DNA of 59,746 bases from Chitinophagaceae bacterium (GTDB lineage: Bacteria; Bacteroidota; Bacteroidia; Chitinophagales; UBA10324). The stretch covers positions 1 through 59,746 of the forward strand of contig CANIPU010000018.1 of the NCBI GenBank assembly GCA_947469485.1. Direction: 5' to 3'. The position numbers were made by a program, and so were the translations under genes. The notes beneath the pieces were generated by a model. It searched no databases. It was given only the letters and a program-made list of their open reading frames with translations, and had not been told where the DNA came from. This document shows positions 25,054 through 33,891 of the stretch, piece by piece (the stretch's first letter is position 1; every line of letters begins with the position of its first letter).

Positions 25054-25824
25054 TTAATGTGTTTTTGTCCGGCTTCTTAATCTGATATTTATTAATTCAA
25101 CGCTTAATGAGAACAAGACTGCAACATAAATAAACGCTTTGTTAATGTGAATATCCATACCTTCCATTATTAATGTGAACCCAATCAGAATAAGAAACGC
25201 AAGTGCGAGCATCTGTAATGTAGGATGCTTGTTTATTACATTACTGATAGCTCCGCTGAACTGCATCATAATTAAAATTGAAATTATTACTGCAATAATC
25301 ATTACTAAAATCAAATGGGTTAAACCCACGGCTGTTAATATAGAATCGAAAGAGAAGACCATATCCACTAAAATGATCTGCATAATCACAGGCCAGAATT
25401 TGCTTTTGGCCTTTACTTCCTTTTCGTTGTGAGTGCCTTCTACCTTTCCATGAATTTCGGAAGTTGACTTAGCCAGCAGAAAGAATCCTCCAAGTATCAA
25501 TATCAGATCCTTTCCGCTAATACCTGCACCTTCGGCTGCATGTTCGGAGCCCATTTGCTGAAGTAATGATTCAATGGGGAGAGTAAATAACGGCGCAGTT
25601 AAACCTATGATGACTGATAAGAATAACAAAAGAATGATTCGCATTATCAGTGCAAGCGACAATCCGACCATCCTTGCTTTGCGCTGTTTTTCAACCGGTA
25701 ACTTACCTGCTACTATGGAAATAAAAATTATATTATCAACCCCCAATACTATTTCCAGGAAGGTTAATGTCAATAAGCTGATCCAAGTACTTGCTTCGGA
25801 AAAAATATGATAATCAAAATTCAT
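25054..25824 (-). CDS. TerC family membrane protein
   Basis: A 256-aa inner-membrane protein with about seven spans. It has the two conserved TerC acidic motifs, VLGVDNIIFISI in the first half and VFSFDSILTAVGLTH in the second, whose aspartates are proposed metal-binding sites. TerC/Alx proteins act in manganese efflux and tellurite resistance; the substrate here is inferred from the family. It precedes rnr. Confidence 0.9.
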   Translation of the reverse strand: MNFDYHIFSEASTWISLLTLTFLEIVLGVDNIIFISIVAGKLPVEKQRKARMVGLSLALIMRIILLLFLSVIIGLTAPLFTLPIESLLQQMGSEHAAEGAGISGKDLILILGGFFLLAKSTSEIHGKVEGTHNEKEVKAKSKFWPVIMQIILVDMVFSFDSILTAVGLTHLILVMIIAVIISILIMMQFSGAISNVINKHPTLQMLALAFLILIGFTLIMEGMDIHINKAFIYVAVLFSLSVELINIRLRSRTKTH

Positions 25825-25861
25825 GGGGCGAAAATAATTGATAGAATTTGTAATAAAAGAA

Positions 25862-25891
25862 AAGCCATCTCAGGTTTATCTGAGATGGCTT
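25862..25891 (-). terminator. Intrinsic terminator of the M4 protease gene
   Basis: AAGCCATCTCAG (25862-25873) and CTGAGATGGCTT (25880-25891) are perfect 12-bp inverted copies with a 6-base loop. On the reverse strand the stem is followed by TTTTCTTTT, just beyond the protease stop at 25914. Confidence 0.9.
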
Positions 25892-25913
25892 GTGGATTTT
25901 TAAAGTTGTGTTA

Positions 25914-28900
25914 TCAATTTAATTTTTCCAGTTTGAAGTTCTTAATTCCGGAAGTAGATTTTATTGATAAAAAGTAAACTCCTGCAGAAAGAGTTTCTGC
26001 ATTAATTGTCCAATTGTTTTTGTTAGAAGTGACTGAAGTCCAAACTACTTCGCCTAATGTGTTAAATAAAGAAATTGATTCTACAGGCTGATTACCGGAG
26101 TAATTCAAAGTAAAATTATCAAGAGTCGGATTCGGGAATATATTCCAGTCATCGTCTGCAATAACATTATCAATTCCGGTTTTAACTTCATAAACCTGGG
26201 AAGTTGTGTCACAACAATTGTTGTCGCAAACAATTAAGGTAACAGTATAGAAGCCGGGAGTTGTGTAAATGTGATTTACAGATTGGCCATTGCCATTTGT
26301 TGCATCGCCAAAATCCCAGATATAAGAATTACCTAGTGATGATGAAGTGAAATCATAGCTGAGGTTTGAACTTGTGTATGTAAAGGCAGCAGTTGGAGTT
26401 GTTCCGGCTGTTACATTAACAATTGCAGAAGTTGCATTGCAGGTTCCATTAGAAATGGTAACTGAGTAATTTCCTCCGGTAGTTATGGTTATGGCTTGTG
26501 TAGTAGCTCCATTTGACCAGGAGTATGAAGGTGCGCTGCCTGAGGTAATTGTTGCTGAAGCTCCATCACATAAATTAATTGTTCCATCGGGGGTAATTGA
26601 TGGTGCAGGTAATTCAATAGTAGCTGTAACAGGAACTCTTGCGCTTACACAACCAGGTTCCTGAAGTTGCCAGTTATATAAAAAGTAATAGTAACCTGCT
26701 GCAGCTGCGCTGTTGCCGGTGATGCTTAAAACTCCAGGATAGGTGTATGGATATAATGCTCCCGCATTATTTCTGTATAAACCTGCAGGGCCAATTACAC
26801 CAAACTCAAAATCAGTTCCGACAGCAAGATCCCAATTGAATGTTACTGTTTGATTGCCATCCAATACAAAGATGGTTGTATCGCGAATAATGTTTCCGTT
26901 GTTATCGAGCATTTGGAATTCGCGGTCACCATCGCCGCCGGCAAATACATCAACTGATACCAATTTTACAGGGGATAACACATCAAAAATCTGGTAGCGG
27001 TCAACATTGTTTGTATAGTCGTTTCCTCCGCCAATTGAATTATCAACCGGACCAACATATACAGGAGATGGATTTGATTCTTCTTCCAGATAAAAAGTTG
27101 TTGTGGTGTTAATTACCGGCGTGTTGTAGATATTTCCTGAATTTAAGAGGGTGCCACCGGTTGGGGAATCATACCAATTTATAGTACCTGCACCAGAACC
27201 AGCTGCGTTTAATGAGAAAGTAGTTGGATTACAATTTGAAACATCAGAAATTACGGGTGAACTTGGAAGACTGATTGTGATGTAAGCTGTTTTAATTTCG
27301 GTACCTGAACCTACTGCATTGGTAGCAGTCAGAGTTACAGTATATATACCATTAGCAGAATAAGTATGTGATGGATTCTCTAAAGTAGAACTGCCTCCAT
27401 CACCGAAATCCCAATCCCAATCAATTGGTGATTGAGTAGATAAATCAGTAAAGTCAATTGTTCCATCGCAGCTAACAGTTTCTGAAGTAACGAAATCAAC
27501 ATTAGGTAATGCTGTTTCACAAATCCAACTTGCTGCAAAACCTGACTGGGTTACTCCCCCATCTGATGTGCTTTTGAGTGTTAATGAATTTCCTGTGGCA
27601 ACAATGGTTCCTCCATTTGGTAGTGCCGTATTATCATACTGACCAATTAACGGGCTAGCTGTAGTTGGACCATCATATACATACAGGTAATCGTAATTAT
27701 TTTCGTAGTTAAAGGAAGTAAAAGTGATAGAAACACCTGTTGCATTATTGGGTGCAATGGTTATTGTTACATCGTGATTATCAGTGTAATTTCCGGAAGG
27801 ACCACCGTTATCGTATAACAATCCATCGCAACTGGTGAAGGTAGAGTTGCCGGTTAACGGCATATTGTAAATGCAGGCAAGTGAAGAATCTATTTGAATA
27901 AGGCCGGGATAGGTAATTGAATCTATACCACAAATTCCACCATCAGTAACAAGCTTAACATCGTAAGTTCCATAGTTGGTATAAGTATGCTGAGGAGAAA
28001 TTGCAGTTGATGTTCCACCATCACCGAAGTACCAGGTGTATGAACCTCCATTTGCACTTAGGTTCTGGAAGTTGAATATTGCAGGGGCGGTACATGCAGT
28101 AGAAATATCTACGCTGAAATCTGCAACTACAGTAGGGTCAAACGGACCTCCAACGCCAACAGCAAACCAAGCATCTGCAACCATTACAACCTCAGGTGAA
28201 CAAGGACCAAAAATATCGGTAGCTGCATTTAGAGTAGATTGACGAGCATCAGCATATTCAGCAGATGGAAACATGTAATCTCTCCATGCTTTATAAAGAA
28301 TATCGCCGGCAACATCAATACCTAAACCGGCAATGTTAAATGCATCACCATTGTCGTTAGTACCGTTATCACCATCACTCATTAAATAAAACCAGTAGTT
28401 TAAAACTCCGCTATTGGTATGTACACCACCATTGTCACCGGCACCAGTGTACCAGTTTGTTCCCAAGTAAGTGTCAGGGTCACCGTAGGCATTCGGGTTC
28501 GACATGTTTCTGAATACAGCTCCTATGTCCTCTCCCATAAACCAATCGAAGTTTGCCGGTGTTGCATAGTATTCAACTGATGCTCCCATACAATCACTGA
28601 ATCCTTCGTTGAGTGCGCCTGATTCGTCCTGATAATTTAAGCCGCATGTAAACTGTGTAACACCGTGTGACATTTCATGCGCAGCAATGTCAATTGTAGT
28701 AAGCGGAGTAACTGTTCCATCGCCATCGCCATAGTTCATGTGTGTTCCATCCCAATTGGCATTGTAATACTGAGCATCATAATGCACATAGCTTAATAAT
28801 TTCTGGCCGGCATCATCAACACTGTTGCGGTTATGTTCGAGCCAGTAGAAGTCATAAGTTTTTTCAGCACCGAAATGTGCATCGGCTGCATACTGGTCCA

Positions 28901-29798
28901 TTTGTGCATTTACATTATTCCATGTATTATCAGCATCAACAAAGTCAACCGCGTTAGTGTAGTTTGTTGATTCTTCTAAATTATAAGTTTCGAGTCCAAG
29001 GCCGCGGGCTATTTCGCGTAAGCGAAAACCACCTCCAAAACTATCGGTAGTAATTGCTTGCGTTCCGGAGTAACCTGTAACAGCAGAGCCAGTTACATCG
29101 GCTGTGTGAATTCTGTTCTGGGTGTATACAATTTCGCCAGTTGTTGCATCAACAAATACATATTCTCTTCTAAGTGGCTTAATGGAATAAATATCGAAAC
29201 GGTAGCACAACTTCATGTTCTTAATATCTCCTTTTACGGGAGCAAACATTAACTCACCAACGGGATAGAAAGTTGCCACCGGATTTAACTGCTGGTCTTT
29301 CAGCATTTTTTCGTAAACGGGATTCTGCCAGCGATATACTTCGGCATTGAAATAGTTAATTGCAAAACCGAGTGCTGCTGTTTCGACATAGTATGGGTCG
29401 AGGGATGAAGTAATTGCAGGAACAAGGTTGCCGCTGAATGATACCACTTTGCCATTTTTAACATGTGCCAACCACATGGTGTTAACTACAGGTAAGGTGT
29501 TCCAGGTTTGCTGGTAACGATATGTAGTGATTCCGAATTCATCTCTTTTTGAGTTCAGGAGTTTAAGTCCAAATTCCTTTCCGCCCTTGAGAACTGATTT
29601 AGTCCACTTCTCGATAGTTGCCACGGGAACCGCATTTTCGTTTCGCATGTAAATAAAATTGGGGAAGCCAGTTTTATCGGATACAATGATTTTTTCGGCA
29701 CCGCTAATCATGTTGAATGCGGCTGCACCAGTGATTTCTTTTGATTGAACATTGATTGCAGTTAAAAGCACAACTGCAAAAAGGAAGATTTTTTTCAT
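25914..29798 (-). CDS. Secreted M4 (thermolysin-family) metalloprotease with PKD and CUB domains and T9SS sorting domain
   Basis: A 1294-aa zinc protease. The start at ATG 29798 gives a clean signal peptide, MKKIFLFAVVLLTAINVQSK; upstream residues of the longer frame are unlikely. In order: FTP/propeptide region (to about 230), M4 catalytic domain with HEMSH at 374-378, GALNEGFSD near 400 and the active-site histidine in NGGVHTNSG near 457, PKD domain (about 555-640, YFGDGG), CUB-like domain (641-755), second PKD (763-845, WDFGDGG), Ig-like modules and a jelly-roll-like region (845-1130), third PKD (1134-1210). The last 80 residues are a type A T9SS C-terminal domain (WNIFPNPTLDNFTL, AGVYFLSI, FKLEKLN). 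It is thus exported by Sec and then across the outer membrane by T9SS. It has its own promoter and terminator. Confidence 0.94.
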   Translation of the reverse strand: MKKIFLFAVVLLTAINVQSKEITGAAAFNMISGAEKIIVSDKTGFPNFIYMRNENAVPVATIEKWTKSVLKGGKEFGLKLLNSKRDEFGITTYRYQQTWNTLPVVNTMWLAHVKNGKVVSFSGNLVPAITSSLDPYYVETAALGFAINYFNAEVYRWQNPVYEKMLKDQQLNPVATFYPVGELMFAPVKGDIKNMKLCYRFDIYSIKPLRREYVFVDATTGEIVYTQNRIHTADVTGSAVTGYSGTQAITTDSFGGGFRLREIARGLGLETYNLEESTNYTNAVDFVDADNTWNNVNAQMDQYAADAHFGAEKTYDFYWLEHNRNSVDDAGQKLLSYVHYDAQYYNANWDGTHMNYGDGDGTVTPLTTIDIAAHEMSHGVTQFTCGLNYQDESGALNEGFSDCMGASVEYYATPANFDWFMGEDIGAVFRNMSNPNAYGDPDTYLGTNWYTGAGDNGGVHTNSGVLNYWFYLMSDGDNGTNDNGDAFNIAGLGIDVAGDILYKAWRDYMFPSAEYADARQSTLNAATDIFGPCSPEVVMVADAWFAVGVGGPFDPTVVADFSVDISTACTAPAIFNFQNLSANGGSYTWYFGDGGTSTAISPQHTYTNYGTYDVKLVTDGGICGIDSITYPGLIQIDSSLACIYNMPLTGNSTFTSCDGLLYDNGGPSGNYTDNHDVTITIAPNNATGVSITFTSFNYENNYDYLYVYDGPTTASPLIGQYDNTALPNGGTIVATGNSLTLKSTSDGGVTQSGFAASWICETALPNVDFVTSETVSCDGTIDFTDLSTQSPIDWDWDFGDGGSSTLENPSHTYSANGIYTVTLTATNAVGSGTEIKTAYITISLPSSPVISDVSNCNPTTFSLNAAGSGAGTINWYDSPTGGTLLNSGNIYNTPVINTTTTFYLEEESNPSPVYVGPVDNSIGGGNDYTNNVDRYQIFDVLSPVKLVSVDVFAGGDGDREFQMLDNNGNIIRDTTIFVLDGNQTVTFNWDLAVGTDFEFGVIGPAGLYRNNAGALYPYTYPGVLSITGNSAAAAGYYYFLYNWQLQEPGCVSARVPVTATIELPAPSITPDGTINLCDGASATITSGSAPSYSWSNGATTQAITITTGGNYSVTISNGTCNATSAIVNVTAGTTPTAAFTYTSSNLSYDFTSSSLGNSYIWDFGDATNGNGQSVNHIYTTPGFYTVTLIVCDNNCCDTTSQVYEVKTGIDNVIADDDWNIFPNPTLDNFTLNYSGNQPVESISLFNTLGEVVWTSVTSNKNNWTINAETLSAGVYFLSIKSTSGIKNFKLEKLN

Positions 29799-29822
29799 CA
29801 GTTCGTTTTGATTTGGGTGGCC

Positions 29823-29853
29823 CGAAAATAGTTGGGTTGGGCAATAATGCAAA
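29823..29853 (-). promoter_or_regulatory. Bacteroidota-type promoter of the M4 protease gene
   Basis: Reverse strand: TTTG (29853-29850), 19-bp spacer, TATTTTCG (29830-29823), one mismatch to TAnnTTTG. The -33/-7 pair with canonical spacing lies 25 bp before the ATG at 29798. This is the best full promoter match noticed in the window. Confidence 0.65.
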
Positions 29854-29916
29854 CTTTGATTTTTAGTTGGTTAAAACTTCCGCCTGTGAATTCTTTTAGT
29901 TTGCTTTGTGCCTAAG

Positions 29917-30648
29917 ATGGACAGAAAAATTATTGTAGCTATTGATGGTCATGCTTCGTGCGGTAAGAGTACACTTGCGCGACAGCTGGCTAACAAGCTT
30001 GGTTATATTTATGTGGATTCGGGAGCTATGTACAGGGCTGTGACCTTGTATTTTATGGAGAACGGAATTGATTACCGTAACAAGGGACAGATGGTAAGCG
30101 CGCTGAAAAACATCAGCATAAGTTTTCAGTATAACAATAAAACTGATATGCCTGAAACACTGCTGAACGGAAAGGTGGTGGAAAAGGAAATACGGTCGAT
30201 GAAGATATCGCAGGAGGTTAGCCCTGTAAGCGCGATAAAGGAGGTGCGTGAATTTTTAGTGGAGCAGCAGCAGGCAATGGGTCGAAATAAGGGTTTAACT
30301 ATGGATGGCCGCGATATTGGTACGGTGGTTTTTCCGGAAGCTGAATTGAAAATATTTCTGACTTCGAATGAAAAGATAAGAGCTGAAAGAAGGTATGTGG
30401 AATTGCAGGAAAAAGGAATTGAAGTGACAATGGAAGATGTGATTCTTAATCTTGAGTCGCGTGATTATGAAGACAGCCACCGCGTTATGAGTCCGCTATA
30501 CAAGGCCGGAGATGCCATTGAACTTGATAATACTTATTTGAGCGAGGAACAGCAACTAGAATTTGCGCTGAATCTGGTAAGGGAAAAAATAAGTGAGTTG
30601 CATAAATCGGAATTTAAGGAAGCAGAATTGAACAAAGCAGGATTATAA
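29917..30648 (+). CDS. cmk: Cytidylate kinase
   Basis: Phosphorylates CMP and dCMP. The 243-aa protein from ATG 29917 (a GTG nine bases earlier is possible) has the P-loop GHASCGKST at 11-19, YVDSGAMYRAVTLYF for CMP binding, and MDGRDIGTVVFPEAELKIFL in the lid/catalytic region. It is followed 20 bp later by ispH, a pairing seen in several phyla, so the two probably form an operon. Confidence 0.95.
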   Translation: MDRKIIVAIDGHASCGKSTLARQLANKLGYIYVDSGAMYRAVTLYFMENGIDYRNKGQMVSALKNISISFQYNNKTDMPETLLNGKVVEKEIRSMKISQEVSPVSAIKEVREFLVEQQQAMGRNKGLTMDGRDIGTVVFPEAELKIFLTSNEKIRAERRYVELQEKGIEVTMEDVILNLESRDYEDSHRVMSPLYKAGDAIELDNTYLSEEQQLEFALNLVREKISELHKSEFKEAELNKAGL

Positions 30649-30668
30649 ATGTTTACTGATTTGAAGTT

Positions 30669-31553
30669 ATGATTGTAAAGATTGATGATAACAGCGGCTT
30701 TTGTTTTGGTGTAGTGTATGCCATACAAATGGCTGAGGATGAACTACAAGACCATGAAGTACTGTACTGCCTCGGAGATATAGTACATAATGATATAGAA
30801 GTTAAGAGGCTTACGGATAAGGGATTGAAAATTATTAATCATGAAGATTTGCAAAACCTGCGTGACTGCACTGTTTTGATAAGAGCGCATGGTGAGCCAC
30901 CTGAAACTTATTTAACTGCTTTGCAGAATAATATCACTTTGCTGGATGCGAGCTGCCCTGTGGTTTTAAAATTGCAAAACAGGGTTAAAACTGCTTATGA
31001 TAAATTGCCTGAAGCTCAATCGCAGATTGTGATATTCGGAATTCCGGGACATGCTGAGGTGAATGGATTGATGGGACAAACGGATAAGAATGCAATAATT
31101 ATTACTACTGAAGATGACCTGGATAAAATTGATTATACAAAGCCTATAGTATTGTTTTCGCAAACAACTAAAAGCACTGATAAATTTTATAAGATAAAAC
31201 AACTGATTGAAGAGCGCGCAGCGGCTGCTGGAAACATGAGTGTTTCGGCGAACGATACTATTTGCCGACAGGTGAGTAACCGTGAGCCGCAGCTAAAAAT
31301 ATTTTCGACCAGGCATGATGTTATCATTTTTGTTGGCGGTAAAAAAAGTTCGAACGGCAAAGTTTTATACAATGTATGTAAGGAGGTGAATGCACGAACC
31401 TATTTTGTTTCATCGGCTGATGAACTGGCTGATGAATGGTTTGCCAATTGTGAATCGGTTGGAATATGCGGTGCTACTTCTACCCCACTCTGGCTGATGG
31501 AAAGTGTGGCTGAGATTATTAGGGAAAAGTATTCGCTGAAGACAGTAAGCTAA
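30669..31553 (+). CDS. ispH: 4-hydroxy-3-methylbut-2-enyl diphosphate reductase
   Basis: Last step of the MEP isoprenoid pathway, giving IPP and DMAPP. The 294-aa protein has the three iron-sulfur cysteines in SGFCFGV (Cys12), LLDASCPVV (near 98) and GICGATSTPLWLME (near 268). The substrate-binding HN (IVHN) and RAHGE segments are also present. It lies downstream of cmk and converges on the epimerase gene. Confidence 0.95.
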   Translation: MIVKIDDNSGFCFGVVYAIQMAEDELQDHEVLYCLGDIVHNDIEVKRLTDKGLKIINHEDLQNLRDCTVLIRAHGEPPETYLTALQNNITLLDASCPVVLKLQNRVKTAYDKLPEAQSQIVIFGIPGHAEVNGLMGQTDKNAIIITTEDDLDKIDYTKPIVLFSQTTKSTDKFYKIKQLIEERAAAAGNMSVSANDTICRQVSNREPQLKIFSTRHDVIIFVGGKKSSNGKVLYNVCKEVNARTYFVSSADELADEWFANCESVGICGATSTPLWLMESVAEIIREKYSLKTVS

Positions 31554-31565
31554 TTTTAACAGCTA

Positions 31566-32636
31566 CTAAACAACTACTTCGCGTTTTGCGAGGCTATAGT
31601 GAATCTGCACCAAGGTATCCTGTAAATTATATTTCCAGTTCCAGCCGGGATAGTGTTTCTTGAATTTTGAAACATCGCTTATGTACCAGATGTGGTCGCC
31701 TATGCGATTGGTATCGGAATATGTGATATTGATTTTTTTACCTGAAATTTCTTCGCAGATCTTTATTGCTTCCATCATGGAGCAATTGGCAAAACGGCCT
31801 CCGCCTGCATTGTATGCTTCGCCTTGTTTCGGATTCTGGTAATAATGCCAGAACATGTTTACCAAATCGAAACTATGAATGTTATCGCGAACCTGCTTGC
31901 CTTTATAACCAAAGATGGTGTAGTGACTTCCGGTAATTGCACATTTCATCAGGTAAGCCAGAAAACCATGTAACTGTGTTCCGCTGTGATTAGGACCTGT
32001 TAAACAACCACCGCGAAATACTCCGGTGTTCATTTCAAAGTATCTGCCGTATTCCTGCACCAATATATCAGCGGCAACTTTTGATGCGCCGAACAATGAG
32101 TGTTTGGTGTGGTCGATGCTCATCTGTTCATCAATGCCTTCTTTGAAGTAAGGATGGCTTTTATCAATTTCCCACCGGGTTTCGGTTTCGATGAGCGGTA
32201 GGAAATTAGGATTGTCGCCATACACTTTATTTGTAGAAGTGAAAATGAATACTGCCTTCGGACAGTGAAGGCGAGTCATTTCCAGCATATTTAATGTACC
32301 ATTTGCATTTACTGTAAAATCAGTAAACGGCTCTTTTGCAGCCCAGTCGTGACTTGGCTGTGCCGCAGTGTGAATGATTAATGATATATCGGTTCCGTAT
32401 TCTTTAAATATTTTTTCGAGCGCGGCAGTATCACGGATATCGGCATTGTAATGAATGTAATTTCCAAAAGTGTTTTCGAGTCTTTTCTCATTCCACTCGG
32501 TAGATGCTTCTTTACCAAAAAAATACTGACGAAGGTTATTATCAATGCCAATTATCTTATCGAAACGAGAGGATAAAAATTCAACTGATTCACTGCCAAT
32601 TAAGCCGGCTGATCCGGTGACTAAAGCTATTTTCAT
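31566..32636 (-). CDS. NAD-dependent sugar-nucleotide epimerase (CDP-paratose/tyvelose epimerase-like), second of a tandem pair
   Basis: A 356-aa short-chain dehydrogenase-type epimerase. The start at ATG 32636 places the NAD-binding GSAGLIGS motif at the very N-terminus as expected; the longer frame overlaps the upstream gene too far. ASTEWNE replaces the usual sugar-binding loop. [12 protein letters not shown] and [20 protein letters not shown] hold the Ser/Tyr-Lys active-site region (in LFGASK the usual catalytic tyrosine is phenylalanine). [20 protein letters not shown] matches the CDP-tyvelose epimerase branch. Its ATG overlaps the preceding stop (ATGA), so it is coupled to the sister epimerase. 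Confidence 0.82.
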   Translation of the reverse strand: MKIALVTGSAGLIGSESVEFLSSRFDKIIGIDNNLRQYFFGKEASTEWNEKRLENTFGNYIHYNADIRDTAALEKIFKEYGTDISLIIHTAAQPSHDWAAKEPFTDFTVNANGTLNMLEMTRLHCPKAVFIFTSTNKVYGDNPNFLPLIETETRWEIDKSHPYFKEGIDEQMSIDHTKHSLFGASKVAADILVQEYGRYFEMNTGVFRGGCLTGPNHSGTQLHGFLAYLMKCAITGSHYTIFGYKGKQVRDNIHSFDLVNMFWHYYQNPKQGEAYNAGGGRFANCSMMEAIKICEEISGKKINITYSDTNRIGDHIWYISDVSKFKKHYPGWNWKYNLQDTLVQIHYSLAKREVVV

Positions 32637-33700
32637 GAAAGTATGGGTTCTAAAGCGTTTTGGTTTTCGCGGAGCCAAAGGTAAATATCTTCCAATATCT
32701 CTTTTGAACTAATTGTGGGTTTCCACCCGGTTATTTTTGAAATCTTTGAATTATCGGTCAGGTAAATGCGTATATCGGCTTGTCGGTTTTCAGGAACAGA
32801 ATCAATTGGAATAATATTACCTGTAATTTGCTGGCACAAAGCAGTAAGCTCTTTCAGTGAAACACTAACTTCCCTTCCACCTCCTGCATTCAGCGTCATT
32901 CCGTTTACTTTATCAATGTTGTGTAATTCCCAATCAACCAAACGAAATAAATCTTTTACATGAAGCATATCGCGAACCTGCTTGCCTTCGCCACCATAAC
33001 CGATGTAGGATAATTTCTTTTTCCAGAAGTGTTTTGCCAACCAAAGAACCACGACACCCTGATCTACTTTTCCCATTTGCCATGGTCCGGTTAAAACACC
33101 GCAACGATTTATTACCGATTTCAATCCATAGAAATGATTGTACTCAGTAATCAATAGTTCGGATGAAAGTTTTGAAGCACCATAAAAAGAGCGATAACCT
33201 TCTAAAGTAAATTTCTCGGCTATTCCCTTAGAAGAAACACCGGTTAAATTCTGAATATCTGTTAACTCAAAGCGATTTTTAGATTCTGTAAATAATAATT
33301 GTTCAATTGGTTCAATGGGATAAACCCTGCTGGTGGAAAGAAATACAAAGGATGCTTTATTGTTTTTAGCAAACTCTAAACAGTTTATTGTGCCGACAAG
33401 ATTTGTATTTAACAAATAATCGACCGTAGAATTAATACCGGCCAAAACAGATGGTTCAGCTGAACATTCTATCACCGAATCAACAGCACCAATAGATTGA
33501 AAATCTTCTTTGTTACGGATATCACCATGTACAAACCGAATTCCGGCAGCAATAAATCGGTTGAGATTTAATTCGCTACCCTTTCTTCTTAAATTGTCAA
33601 AACATATAATTTCATATTCCGGATACTTTTCACGAAAAGCTATTGCCAATGAACTTCCGACAAATCCTGCTCCTCCGGTTATAAGAATTCTTGTTTTCAT
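32633..33700 (-). CDS. NAD-dependent sugar-nucleotide epimerase/dehydratase, first of a tandem pair
   Basis: A 355-aa extended short-chain dehydrogenase. It has NAD-binding [11 protein letters not shown] at 9-19 and [14 protein letters not shown], a motif of CDP-paratose 2-epimerase-like enzymes. The active-site segment is [20 protein letters not shown], with catalytic Tyr and Lys. [19 protein letters not shown] and the QVRDMLHV signature parallel the second epimerase. It probably makes an unusual sugar nucleotide for surface glycans; the substrate is not determinable. No glycosyltransferase is adjacent. Confidence 0.83.
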   Translation of the reverse strand: MKTRILITGGAGFVGSSLAIAFREKYPEYEIICFDNLRRKGSELNLNRFIAAGIRFVHGDIRNKEDFQSIGAVDSVIECSAEPSVLAGINSTVDYLLNTNLVGTINCLEFAKNNKASFVFLSTSRVYPIEPIEQLLFTESKNRFELTDIQNLTGVSSKGIAEKFTLEGYRSFYGASKLSSELLITEYNHFYGLKSVINRCGVLTGPWQMGKVDQGVVVLWLAKHFWKKKLSYIGYGGEGKQVRDMLHVKDLFRLVDWELHNIDKVNGMTLNAGGGREVSVSLKELTALCQQITGNIIPIDSVPENRQADIRIYLTDNSKISKITGWKPTISSKEILEDIYLWLRENQNALEPILS

Positions 33701-33891
33701 TTAAGTTTTAATTCGGTCAAAAATAATTTAAAACAATGAAGGAAATAATATCTATTGCCCCGTGTTTATGATTATGTATTCATTGCAAAACAAGAATAGT
33801 TAAATCAACAAGTAAGATGCTGTGATAAATTGATAAAAATCATAGTTCATAAAATGAAATAGTTAAATACCTTTATATCAGTTAACCATGT

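Noticed and set aside
25914-29852. Longer start of the M4 protease at 29852
   Set aside because: The extra 18 residues precede a perfect signal peptide and would span the -33/-7 promoter found at 29823-29853.
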